Positions 1-10,101 of a DNA stretch of 64,000 bases are shown in pieces. The notes under the pieces were generated by a model, which was given only the letters and a program-made list of their open reading frames with translations, was not told the DNA's origin and ran no database searches. Numbering within the stretch: position 1 is the stretch's first letter; every line of letters starts with the position of its first letter. The translations under genes were made by a program, and so were the position numbers. Source of the stretch: Adiantum capillus-veneris (taxonomy: Eukaryota > Streptophyta > Polypodiopsida > Polypodiales > Pteridaceae); the NCBI GenBank assembly GCA_014529385.2, contig CM043959.1, forward strand, positions 8,883,693 through 8,947,692. Direction: 5' to 3'.

Positions 1-3000
1 CTTCTCTCTCATGAGTCTATCAACAAGTATGTAGCCAAGTTTTGGGATTTACATCTCAAAGCTACTGTCTTTCAAAAGATAGACTTTGCCGAGCAAAGAC
101 AGCAATTCTATGCGGGATTACCTGAAGAGATGGCCGAATATATCAACTTTCAACGGCCCGGTACTATTACCGAAGTAATCCACCACACCATGGTTGCTTC
201 ACGCATCAATTTCCATCAAGGGGCTAGACGTAATGTCAAGCCCATGGAAAACAAAGATAAAAATGATGCAAAGGGGAAATCCAATGCTCAAAATAATTCC
301 CAAGGCACTTCCAACAACAACAACAACAATCGGTCCAAGGAGAAGGGAGTTTACAAAGGTAAAAACAAACTCTCTCCTGAAGAGCTTGAAGATTTTCGCA
401 AGGACCATAAGTGTTTCAAGTGTGGAGAGCAAGGACATGGCTATCGTTCTTGCCCCAAGAAGAATACTCGCAATGAGACTCCTAGAGCTTCCACCATCGA
501 AGCTCCAAAAGAGGATGCTCATTGCAAAGGATCATCACTCTCCTATGCTTGGGGAAAGGTAAGAGAGCATGATGCCTTCATCTTGTTTGACCCTGGCTCT
601 ACTCTTAACTTCATATCAATAGAGTTGGCCACCAAGTTGGGCATTCAAGCTTTTGAGATGGGAGATATAGTAGTCGCTGATGCAACTTTCAAGGGACAAC
701 AAGCCTCCGTTACTCCCTTGATTGGGAAGTTGAGGCTTCATGTCCAAAGCTATGTCGACAAAGAAGACTTCTTCATCTCTCCTCTCCAACATCAGGATGT
801 TATCCTAGGGGCACCATGGTTTGATTGCATGGCTGCCAACATGAAGTTCCCTGAAAGGAGAATTTACTTCACTTACAGGGGAAAGAACATGTATATAGAT
901 CCTAGTGAGCGTGGTCGCACTATTCCACTTGTAAATCCTCTTTCTTTTGATAAATCAATGAAGAGCTCAATTTCTGCGTACATGATTTATGTCAAAGAGT
1001 CTCTAAAATCTAATAATGTTTCATCAAATGAAAATGATAGGAATCAAGAAGAGTTAGACTTGTCTACTTTTCTAAAAGGATTCCAAGATGTGTTCATCGA
1101 TGATATCCCTATGGACCTACCTCCAAAACGAGGGGATGATGACCATCGTATTGAGCTCCTTCCAGGAAGCTCACCGCCTAACAAACCTCCTTATCGAGTC
1201 TCACAAGATCAACAAGAGGAGATTATGAGGCAAGTACAGGAATTGGTAGACAAAGGGATGGTGAGGCCTAGTTCCTCTCCCTTTTGTTCTCTAGTCCTTT
1301 TAGTGCAAAAGAAAGATGGTACATACCGTATGTGTGTGGACTATCAAGCACTAAGCCATATCACTATCAAAAACAGATTTCCCGTGCCTCGGGTAGAAGA
1401 TCTGTTTGATAAGCTACAAGGCTCTACCTACTTCCGTAGGATTGACCTTAAGAGTGGCTATCATCAAATAAGGATAGTGGATGAAGATATCCTAAAGACC
1501 GCGTTTCGCACAACATTTGGTCTTTATGAATATCTAGTCATGCCTTTTGGCTTGACTAATGCACCAGCTACTTTCAATCGTCTCATGGAGAAAATTTTTA
1601 GACCATATTGTAAATTCACTGGAGTGTTCTTTGATGATATCATCATCTACTCCAAATGTTTGGAGGAACATAAGCAACATCTCCAAGTGATTTTTCAAGC
1701 CTTGAGGGAAAACAAACTTTTTCTCAACCAAAAGAAGAGTGAATTCTTCCTTCCAGAGATTCAATATCTAGGTCATATTATCTCTCACGATGGTATTCGT
1801 ATGGATCCATCAAAGATAGAGGTAATAAAATCATGGCCTAACCCAAGGAATCTACATGAGCTAAGAAGCTTTATTGGTATGTGTGCATACTATAGACGCT
1901 TCATAGCAAAATTCTCTCAAGTAGCAGGACCACTTCACAACTTGACAAAGAAGAATGTTAAGTTTGTATGGACTGCTAAGGAGCAAAATTCTTTTGAAAA
2001 ACTCAAAGAGAAGCTTACTTCCCAACCAGTCCTCGTGCTTCCGGATCTCTCAAAGCCATTTGAGGTCCAATGTGATGCGTGTGGTGATTGCCTTGGAGCG
2101 GTTTTGCTTCAAGAAGGGCATGCCATAGCATATGAGAGCCGAGGGCTCAATGGTGATGAACGAGTCTTGGGCATTTATGAGAAAGAGCTTTTAGCTGTTC
2201 TACATGCCCTAGACACATGGAAGCACTACCTATTGGGGACTCCATTTATCCTACGAACCGACCACCAAAGTCTAAAGTATTTCATGACGCAAACCAAGCT
2301 TTCCGACAAACAAATGAGGTGGGCAAATTTTCTTTCGCAATTTAATTTCCATATTGCTCACATAGCTGGTAAGCACAATCAAGTTGCCGATGCACTTTCA
2401 CGATGACCAAAAGTTAATGCGGTGTCTATAGATACTCACAATGATCTATTCTCTATGATAGATGAGTATGCTACTGACCCTGACTTTAGAGACATAATGT
2501 CATCCCTTGCTTTGGGGAAGAAAGAGGAACCATTCACCTTGCAGGATGGTTATCTTCTCCACGGCAACAGGCTATGTGTTACCCATTCCCTTCGTGAGAA
2601 GGTTATGTATGAATCCCATGCTCCTCCATATGTGGGGCATATAGGTATTCAACCTACTCTTCGAGGAGTAGAGACGTACTTCTATTGGCCTACCATGAAA
2701 GTGGACATACAAGAGTATGTATCAAAATGTGTAGTATGCCAAAAGACCAAGTATGATAGAGGGAAGCAACCTGGATTACTCCAGCCATTGCCTATTCCAA
2801 ATTCACCATGGGAGAGTATATCCATGGATTTCATCTTTGGATTACCCAAGTCTATCCTTGGGAATACAGGAATATGGACAATAGTCGACAGGTTTAGCAA
2901 GCAAGCACATTTCATTCTTGTCAAAAAGACTATTTATGCACACCAAATGGAAACTCTCTTCATATCTCAGATTTTCAAGCACCATGGATTACCCACATCC

Positions 3001-3906
3001 ATCGTGTCAGATAGAGATCCTAGAATGACCAGTAATTTCTAGAAAGGTCTCTTTGAAAATCTAGGAACAAGATTGAATTTCTCTTCGGCCTATCACCCAC
3101 AAACGGATGGCCAAAGTGAGATAGCCAATCTTACGATACTTGATCTACTCAAGACTTATGTTACCGAAGTAGATCAACGCTCACAATGGGAAAAGTACTT
3201 ACCTCTTGTAGAGTATGCCTACAATAATACTGTACATACTTCTACGGGAAAAGCATCTTTTGAGATCATTGAGGGAAGACCTAAAAGTCCCTTGCTACTC
3301 AAAGTACATGGGAAGATCTTCGCCGCCGATGAGTATAGCCGTGACCTACAAGAATCTTTTCAAAAGATTAGGGAGGCTATATCCATCTCTCAACAAAGGC
3401 AAAAAGCTGCTGCTGATAAGCACAGAAGAGCCTTAATGTTCAAAGAAAATGATTGGGTCTTACTCAAGTTTCCTAAGGCTTGATTAAGGCAAACGACGGG
3501 CAAAAATCCTACGGGCCATCAAAAGTATTATACTAAACTAGCAAAAAGATACTATGGTCCTTTCCAAATCTTGAAGCCCATTAATGAGACGGCTTATCAA
3601 CTCAAGTTGCCCAACCATTGTCTTATACACAATGCCTTTCATGTAAGCCTGCTTAAGCCCTACAAAGGAGAGCCACCAACTAAACCAATTATTGAAGACC
3701 CTCCCGAAGTTGAAGACCAAGAAGAGGTGCTACAACCCGAAGCTGTCCTTCGGAATGAAGACAAGGTACTACGAGATGGTAAGATAATCCAACGATATCT
3801 TATTAAGTTCAAAAATTATCCTTTTGAAGATGCTAGATGGATGCAAGGAGTACAACTTAAGGATAGTATGAACCTTGTCAATGCTTACAATGCTACATTA
3901 GAGTAA
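1..3906 (+). pseudogene. gag-pol coding region of the chromovirus (fossil)
   Basis: The part order is clear. A gag domain is open from base 1. A CCHC zinc knuckle (CFKCGEQGHGYRSC) lies at about 412-453. The aspartic protease motif DPGST is near 588. Reverse transcriptase spans about 1180-1800, with the catalytic FFDDIIIYS near 1627. RNase H is at about 2040-2400. The integrase zinc-binding H-H-C-C region is at about 2580-2750, followed by the catalytic core to about 3300. A C-terminal chromodomain (VLRDGKIIQRYLIKFKNYP and following) lies at about 3740-3850. Chromodomains in this family are known to steer integration towards marked chromatin. The copy is broken in about three places. Confidence 0.88.
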
Positions 3907-4351
3907 GCAAATGTACAAATTTCTTTTAAATGACTCATGTTTTTGTCTTATATGACTAGTCCTCTTTTTAATTGTGCACAAATTTAACTAGTATGCATGC
4001 TTAGAATCATGTTTGTGATGACGACGTCTCTCAAACACCAAGTAGAATTTGTCATTCTACTTTGGGAGAATGAAATGGACTAAAGAGAAGACATGCTTGC
4101 GGCAACTATGTCTCCCAAGCACCAAATGGATTAGTCATCCATCTTGGAAAGATGTCGTAGGGTAAAAAGGGATCCTTTACCCGCTAAGTACGATTGACTA
4201 ATGACTAAGACTTTATCTCTTCTACCTCATAGTCGAGGACGACTATGATTTCAAAAGAGAGCTAATGTCATAAAATCTAATATCTAGCCAACCCAAATGA
4301 TTTTCTCATATTAAATTGATCACTTAATGTGGGAGAATAAATGGGAACAAG

Positions 4352-5930
4352 TGTTAAGATATAGATATGTGCTTATAGATCTATCTCAACACGGGGCCAA
4401 TGGTAAAGGGGCCCAAAAGGGAGATGGTCTATCAAAGAGCAAGGCTAACCAATGGAGCATAAGACCTTAGGGTTAGCTTCATTGAAGACCTCCAATAAAT
4501 GTGTGTAAAAGTCCTTTGACCTTAGGTAAGCTAGGGCTGAGCTTGAGGTGGGAACCCGGCCCAAGCTCGAGGTGCTTGTCTTGCTTGAGGTGCTTGTCTT
4601 GCTTGAGGTGCTTGTCGTGCTTGAGGTGTTTGTCATGCCTGAGGTTCTTGATTAATATTCTTGAGCTGCTTGAATGGCTCCATGCTTGAGGTGCTTGACT
4701 TGCTGCATGATTAAGGTACTTGAGGTGCCTTGAGAAGCTGGCCTGAGATGCTTGTCGGAACACCCCCTAGTTCAAGTGCTTTGTCATGCTTGGTGAGTAA
4801 GGTGCTTGATCACCTAAAGTCAAAAGCATTCCTACAAGAGGGGGGGCGAGCTCTTTTCCTAGGGGCTAGAGAGAGAATACCCACTCACCCACACAAGGGA
4901 AGCCCCAACTTGAAGAGGCAGCAAGGACACATGTCAGGTCCCTACCCATGTTACCTTCATGTGTTGCTTGAAGCCTATTGGCTAGGCTTCAAAGGGGTCC
5001 AATGATAAATTACTTGAATTATCTAATTGATTTTGCATTTATCAAGTCCTCTCTCTCAAAGGGGAAAGGGGACCACTTGTCCCAAGGCTACCCATGTTGC
5101 TTGTAATGGCTCTTGCTTGTGATTGGCTAGGCCTGGGAGGGTCCAATGAGCTTCAAGCATGAGCTACAAGGGGGGGTCGACCCAAGCTAGCTAGGGGCTT
5201 TCTTGAGGGGTATACTCACCCACACACACTCACAAGCACTCTCATTGTGTACTATGCAAAGTGCAAGAGCTCCCTCTCCTTCTCCAAGAAAGTAGAGGTT
5301 GAGAGCCTACACCAACACTCTTGGCTATGGAGTGCAAATCCAACCAAGAGCCATGCTTCAATGCTTAAGATTGACATCTCCTTCTTCTTCATTACTATGC
5401 TATTATGTATGCTAGCAACAAGAGTATGATAAGTGAGGAACTAATTCTTTCTCCTACGAAATGTTTCTTCTTCCTCTTCCCTACCCTCATTCCCTGTTAG
5501 CTCTCTCCACCTTCGAAGGTGTTTGAGGTCTTGGGACTGAGGCTTGGGATAGTTAAAGCTTTCTTCAAGTTCATGTTATGCTATGATTATGATGCATGAA
5601 GCTTTCCATCTTCATTGCATCACCTAGGTCACAAGGAACACAAAGAATGTATTGTAACAAGTCTCTCTTAATGGGAGAAATCATAATACTTGGAGGGGGG
5701 ACCGGCTCCACATAAATCCGGTCCTCAACTGTTGTCATGTTCTCTAAACTCTCTCTCTTGCAAAAGTATTGTCTATGCCAAGTTAACTAATTGCTATGAT
5801 TATGTTGCTATCTTCAATTATGTCAACCCGCTATGCTCACAAAATCATTTCTTGAAAGTACTCTCATTAAATTCCTCTACTCTCACATATTAAGGCAAAT
5901 TCCATTACACTTCGACTCTATTTTGACTAT
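4352..5930 (+). repeat. 3' LTR of the chromovirus, right end uncertain
   Basis: The LTR starts with TGTTAAG directly after a purine-rich tract and about 450 bases of 3' untranslated sequence. It is non-coding and long, probably 1.3-1.6 kb. It contains an 18-bp minisatellite near its start. The end is not fixed because the partner LTR is outside the window. Confidence 0.55.
4565..4654 (+). repeat. 18-bp minisatellite inside the LTR
   Basis: Five consecutive 18-base units of the form GCTTGAGGTGCTTGTCTT start at 4565, 4583, 4601, 4619 and 4637, the last one diverged. Degenerate related pieces continue to about 4765. The repeat creates spurious open frames on both strands (Cys/Leu-rich on plus, Lys/His-rich on minus) that are not genes. 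Confidence 0.8.
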
Positions 5931-5960
5931 GCATATTCTATTAAGCCAACTAAACTTGCA

Positions 5961-6645
5961 GACGAGTGCATAGAAAAATGCGAGGCTTTGCTCTCTCAAA
6001 TGGGTTTTCATGGTGGTCAAGTGCATCTAAAAAAAGATCCCACTCTTTCAAAAGGAACCGGTTATGTTTTGCAAGATGTTTCTATGGATGGAGCAAAAGC
6101 CAGAAGATTTTTGAGTAACCATGACAACAAACAAGTTGATGCTATGTGGAACTGCTGGAAGGATGTTTGTGTTATAACAACCAATGTCAAAAGTAGACCA
6201 CATGTAGCCAACAAACGCATGGAAGTGTGGAAGAAGCTCGACAGTTTTTTGAAAGTTTTGAGACAACAAGTTAGCTCTGCTACTTATGCAGATGACTTTA
6301 AAAAGACAATAAAGCTTTTAATAACTGCTATTATAGATGCTTGGGGAGCAAAAGACATCACATATTACTTGGTGAGTATTCAATTACTTTCTAAAGTCTG
6401 GATAGTATTTTACTTTGCATCCTATTGAGTTCAACTAACTTTTTTTTTATTTTTAGCATATTCTATACCTGCATGGACCATATTTTGCAAAAAAAGGACC
6501 CCTTGGAACATGGAATACTCGAGGAATGGAAAAATCTCTCTATCAAGCGAGGACTTCTTTTTTCAAATGTACGAGAAAGGGAGGTGGACAAAGAAGGAGC
6601 AATGCACTAAAGGAATTATTCAATTGGTTCTATAGTAGGCAATAA
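5961..6645 (+). CDS. transposase-like protein, C-terminal exons
   Basis: At least two exons. The first probably starts at 5961 after an acceptor (AACTTGCAG) and ends at 6371. The intron 6372-6456 runs from GTGAGT to TTTTATTTTTAG. The last exon is 6457-6645 and ends in TAA. The junction is in phase 0. The encoded end contains HGPYF, KGPLGTWNTRGMEKS, YQARTSFF, KGGGQRRSNALKELFNWFY. I recall this kind of ending (HGPYF, G-EKS-YQAR, GGG-SNAL-E) from long eukaryotic transposon-like proteins, but I cannot name the superfamily. No catalytic DDE residues are visible because the N-terminal part is missing; the chromovirus insertion lies directly upstream. The gene converges on the acidic-protein gene, with about 314 bases between their ends. 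Confidence 0.6.
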
Positions 6646-6959
6646 CAACGGATGAGATCAAACAACCATGCTGCTCAACCACAGATCTGAAATTAATGCT
6701 TCACTTTGAAACATTGTACTTCTTTCTAAAGAGATCCAAATTCAAAAAAGATATTTTCGTGCAAAAAATTATCAAATTTACATCAGTTTTTGATTTTTTT
6801 TATATCTCCAGGCATGTCACCCCTATATCTCAAAAACTTTCTTCTTTTATAGCCCCCAAGAAGGTTGACATTTGTCTCCTCAGCTGCTGCTGCATAGCTA
6901 GAGTAGCAAAGAAAGTATCCTGCTCTTGAGGCATTGAATCCTGCAGCATATCCAAACAT
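6646..6959. other. convergent intergenic spacer
   Basis: AT-rich spacer between the stop of the transposase-like gene (+) and the stop of the acidic-protein gene (-). It presumably holds both 3' untranslated regions. Several AATAAA-like and T-rich stretches are present, but no single polyadenylation signal stands out. I see no coding potential. Confidence 0.5.
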
Positions 6960-8369
6960 TCAAAGTGTTGTTGCTCTCTCAAGTAGCATAATCTTGTTTG
7001 CATTGATTTGAAGGGGAGTGTACCCTAAAAACCATGACAATATGTTCAGTGCAAACATTGGCAACTCAGGATCTTCAGAATACTGCATGTGGAAAGCACA
7101 GAAGGAGGCACTATCCAATGTAGGCATGTAGTGCATGAGAGAGGAGGCATCCCTTCTTGAAGAGCCCTCTATTGCTTTCCCTCTAGAGCCTTTAGCTCTC
7201 CCATGAAACTTGTCTTTGTCAAGGAGTTCAATCTGCAAAACAAGACAATGAGTAATTAAAACTAACTTGGAAAAAAAGAAAGATTTCAGTAGGGAGATCA
7301 CCTTTTGCAATTCATCTTCGGCAATGACTTTTTCTTGAAGGAGATTGCATGATCCGGTCATCTCTCTTATGTCAACTTCCTTTCCAATTTTTTTCAGCTT
7401 AAAGTCTCTGCCAAAAGATTGGATGCCAAGCTCAACAAGCCTCTTCTCAAAATCCTCATCTTTGAGGGAAGGTTTTTCCTCTTCCACTCTTCTCATGCAT
7501 AGAGCAAGTGCATCAGGAGCAGGCAAAAAATCTTTATTGGATGTATGAAGATCAAGTGCCAAAAACTCCTCTTTTGACTCTTCTTCTGTGTCAATAAAAT
7601 CTTTGGCCACCTCAGAAGCTTAGGAAATGGTTGCAATACAATAGTCCTCCCTCATATTAAGCAAACACTGGATATGATGGAGAGGAATATACTCTTTCCC
7701 ATTGATAAAGAAGTAGGGAAGGTTTGGAATAGTAAGGGAAGCTTCAGATACCTCTACCTTATCTGTTGGATCATCAATGACAGTACTAGCTCTAAATTGA
7801 GCAACATCAAAATTTGCACTCTCCTGCTCCTCAGCTGCAACATCAACCTCCTCCTCTTCTAGAATTTCACTTTTCTCAAGCTGCAAAACTATGGAAACAT
7901 TTTTATTTGTTGCCTCATCTGTATCTTTCACTTCATCAGCTTTGCCTTGCATGTCAACTTTAAGGAACAAAAAGAAAAGAAAAGCAACTTCTTTTGGAAC
8001 AAGGTTACAAGGTTTCAAATGTAATTGACAAGAAATGGTAGGTGGACAAACAAAGGAAGTCTTCTTAGAAAATCTTCCAAACCTCCTTGTTACTTTGCTC
8101 TTTTCAATTGAGTTTGTAGTATATTCGGTTAGATGACAATACGCCTTCCCATCTAAAACCAAAAACTTGCCTTCAACTGCTTCTTCAAACTCTTTGAATT
8201 CTTTTGCCAAGAAGTCTTTCAAATGGTCTAACAAAGCTGCAAGATCAAACACAAGATTGAATATTTCATATGCTTTGGTGTACACCTCCATGTCACCACC
8301 ATCCATCACAGCCACCAATAGTTTTTCACTTGGACTCTCCTCCAAAATCTCCTCCTGGCCTTCCATCAT
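6960..8369 (-). CDS. acidic protein of unknown function, split by one in-frame stop
   Basis: The start is chosen at the ATG at 8369 (MMEGQEEILEES); upstream the frame only reads through tandem repeats. The frame runs leftwards to a single TAA at 7620-7622 and continues open in the same frame beyond it. A phase-0 intron follows, with donor GTGATC near 7301 and acceptor TTTTGCAG near 7234, and the frame ends with TGA at 6960-6962. The total is about 440 codons. Visible features are a Glu/Asp-rich stretch (EILEEEEVDVAAEEQE), several short hydrophobic segments and no signal peptide. I do not recognise the family. The acidity and the histone-like neighbour would allow a chaperone role, but that is speculation. 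The single stop may mark a pseudogene, a sequencing error or a real end of a shorter protein. Confidence 0.5.
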
Positions 8370-8429
8370 AGTAGAGAAAAAGTCGACAGGTGAAGCTAGG
8401 TACAAGTGCCAATGTACCACACCAAAATG

Positions 8430-8700
8430 AAACCGGACCACGTGATAGGCGCTTGATCCAAGCTCTGGAAATGCCTCCTTGCGCGTCGTGCGGGACAAAA
8501 CCACACAAACACCAAACGTACCAAACGATGCGATAGACGTTGGACCTCGCCTTTGGAATTGCTTCCCTGCGCGTCGTGTGGGACAAAGCCAACCAAAACC
8601 GTAAAACAACACCAAACGACGCGATAGGCGTTCGACCCAACCTTTGGAACTTCTTCCGTGCGCGTCGTATGTGACAAGGCAAACAAAAAGCGATAGCGTC
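8430..8700 (-). repeat. left array: three ~88-bp degenerate tandem repeats
   Basis: Three units are recognised by the box GCGCGTCGT at 8481, 8569 and 8660, a spacing of 88 and 91 bases. Each is paired with a second box, ACGAYGCGATAG at 8525 and 8616 and a weaker CACGTGATAGG near 8440. Read on the minus strand, a unit is CATACGACGCG, about 35 bases, then CTATCGCGTCGT. This is the order seen in the right array on the plus strand. The array lies in the 5' leader of the acidic-protein gene. Open frames across it on the minus strand are read-through of the repeat. Confidence 0.75.
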
Positions 8701-8769
8701 CACCAATGTGCAAATTGAAAAGATAAGATTGTGCGAGGCGAAAGGACTACACAAAAATAGATAATATCT

Positions 8770-8787
8770 CTTGTCGTATGCGACAAG
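8770..8787. promoter_or_regulatory. palindrome related to the 88-bp repeat box
   Basis: CTTGTCGTATGCGACAAG has 7-bp perfect arms around a TATG centre. Its core matches the CATACGAC box of the flanking arrays read on the other strand. It lies between the left array and the minus-strand TATA box, and it looks like a dimer binding site. Confidence 0.45.
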
Positions 8788-8822
8788 TGAACGTGGAACA
8801 TTTTTAAAATTCGAGATCAAGC

Positions 8823-8929
8823 TATATATATATCCGATAGATGACCGTTAGTGACATGTGTTAGCCATGCACATGTGCCACATGGCATGCGTACAACGGT
8901 CGTCGTACGGACGGTTTTATGTATATAAA
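8823..8929. promoter_or_regulatory. divergent promoter with two TATA-like boxes
   Basis: A TATATATATAT run at 8823-8833 can serve the minus-strand acidic-protein gene (leader about 450 nt). TATATAAA at 8922-8929 can serve the plus-strand histone-like gene (leader about 680 nt). Between them lie an inverted ACCGTT/AACGGT pair and CATG-rich sequence. The two boxes are about 90 bases apart, back to back. Each is followed downstream by an array of the same repeat in the same orientation relative to transcription, so the region is nearly mirror-symmetric. Confidence 0.45.
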
Positions 8930-9099
8930 CACTTGTCATGTGCTCATTTTGTGCTTTCTCCTATAGTCGACATTCACGTCGTGTCGTCCTCAACTACCCG
9001 TACACTTGTCATCCATCCACTAAGCCAAACCAAGTTTCCTCTCATCGACGTGACCGGAACTGTTGGGCATGTGGGTGCACTTTCTACTTTCTACCGCTT

Positions 9100-9600
9100 C
9101 CTAAGCGTCCCTTACGACGTGATTGGCGCAAGTCCCAGAGTCTCGGTGAACCCCTCATCGCATCATGCGGGAGGTCGACACTTCATAAAAATTTGACCTC
9201 GCATACGATGCTCTATACCATTTCCAACGGTGTTTGGGAGCCTTCTACAGCGTTGTGGTAGTCTCTACCTCCAAATATTCATGGCTTCCCATACGACATG
9301 ATAAGCGTATGTTGCAACTTTTGGGTGGGGCTCTCATCGCGTCGTGCGGGGCTTCTCGGCTTAAAGATTTCACCTCGCATACGGCGTGATACGGCGATGT
9401 TCTAGGGTGTGGTTGCGTCCTCTATCGCGCCGTACAAGAAGTTCTGTGATATTCTTTTCGCACGTTCTGGTGATCACATACGACGCTTTCCATAGCTTTT
9501 GTTAGCCTTCTATCGCATCGTGTTATCCTTCTCATCACACACAGCGCGATAGAAACATCTTGAAGGTTGTGGCCTACCCCTCTGTCGCGTGGTGTGTTCT
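9100..9600 (+). repeat. right array: five ~88-bp degenerate tandem repeats
   Basis: The box CATACGACGTGAT, with variants, occurs at about 9112, 9202, 9290, 9378 and 9477, a spacing of 90, 88, 88 and 99 bases. The second box CTATCGCGTCGTGYGG, with variants, occurs at about 9156, 9335, 9422, 9510 and 9582. The unit has the same internal order as the left array read on the opposite strand. The array fills the 5' leader of the histone-like gene up to its start codon. Confidence 0.75.
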
Positions 9601-9609
9601 TGTACCCAA

Positions 9610-10101
9610 ATGGCCAGGACTAATCAAACTACAAGGAAGGTCTACCAAGCCCCAACCGATCCAGAAGTAGGTGATGCTGAGAAAGATGCAGAGAAAGAAC
9701 CCCCTCCACAACCTCGTCAGAGGGCCAATGCCAGAAAGAGATTGAATTATCAGGTGAAGTCCCTAAGAGAAATAAGGAAGGCACAAAAGTCTACTTGTCT
9801 ACTAATTCCAAAGCTCTCTTTCATGAGGGTTGTGAAAGAGATATCTGATAGACTTGTAAGCATGATGAATATCAAAAATTTTGTCTCGGTGAGGTGGCAG
9901 TCTCAAGCTGTGATATGCCTTCAGGAAGCTGCTGAGGATTTTCTCATAGACTTTATGAATGATAGCTACATTGTAGCTGCATTTGCTCACAGGGTCACAC
10001 TTATGAGCAAAGATTTTGTGCTTGTGTCAAGGCTAAGGTACAAGTTTGATAAGGCTCTTGAGCTCATTCCTAGTGAGGATCTTAGAGCCTTCCAAATTTT
10101 A
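9610..10101 (+). other. H3/CENH3-like histone-fold segment of exon 1
   Basis: Residues 1-10 mimic the H3 tail. R2, T3, Q5, T6, R8 and K9 of H3 are kept, K4 is Asn, A7 is Thr and S10 is Val. An acidic/proline linker follows, then alpha-N (SLREIRKAQK), alpha-1 (SFMRVVKEISD), a loop 1 about six residues longer than that of a plant CENH3, alpha-2 (SQAVICLQEAAEDFLIDFM) and alpha-3 (KDFVLVSRLRY). A longer loop 1 than H3 is a known CENH3 hallmark. Past the fold comes a Glu/Lys-rich, coiled-coil-prone stretch to about residue 225 that joins it to the protease part. Confidence 0.8.

Larger units (their letters stand above)
1..5930 (+). mobile_element. Ty3/gypsy chromovirus, 3' part with 3' LTR (fossil)
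   Basis: An LTR retrotransposon enters from the left edge, already inside gag. The order gag, protease, reverse transcriptase, RNase H, integrase, chromodomain, 3' LTR is that of a plant chromovirus. The 5' LTR lies outside the window, so LTR divergence and target duplication cannot be used for dating. The coding part is broken in about three places. A purine-rich tract (GGGAGAATAAATGGG) precedes the LTR, which begins near 4352 with TGTTAAG. The right boundary is uncertain, somewhere in 5700-5955, because no clear CA end or duplicate was found. It lies just upstream of the first visible exon of the transposase-like gene, so the element probably sits inside or next to that gene. Confidence 0.85.

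Noticed and set aside
4479-4763. Minus-strand frame with repeated HLKQDK, and plus-strand frame with repeated CLSCLR
   Set aside because: Both are translations of the 18-bp minisatellite in the LTR.
8396-8820. Minus-strand open frames rich in SHTTR/FVPHDAQG repeats
   Set aside because: They are read-through of the ~88-bp DNA repeats in three frames, so repeated peptides are a by-product.
9610-10101. Calling the histone-like exon the host's own CENH3 gene
   Set aside because: The fold is CENH3-like, but it is joined by splicing to a protease and a basic tail, has an unusually long loop 1, and contains a stop downstream. A normal CENH3 ends shortly after alpha-3. I cannot exclude a domesticated or duplicated host gene.
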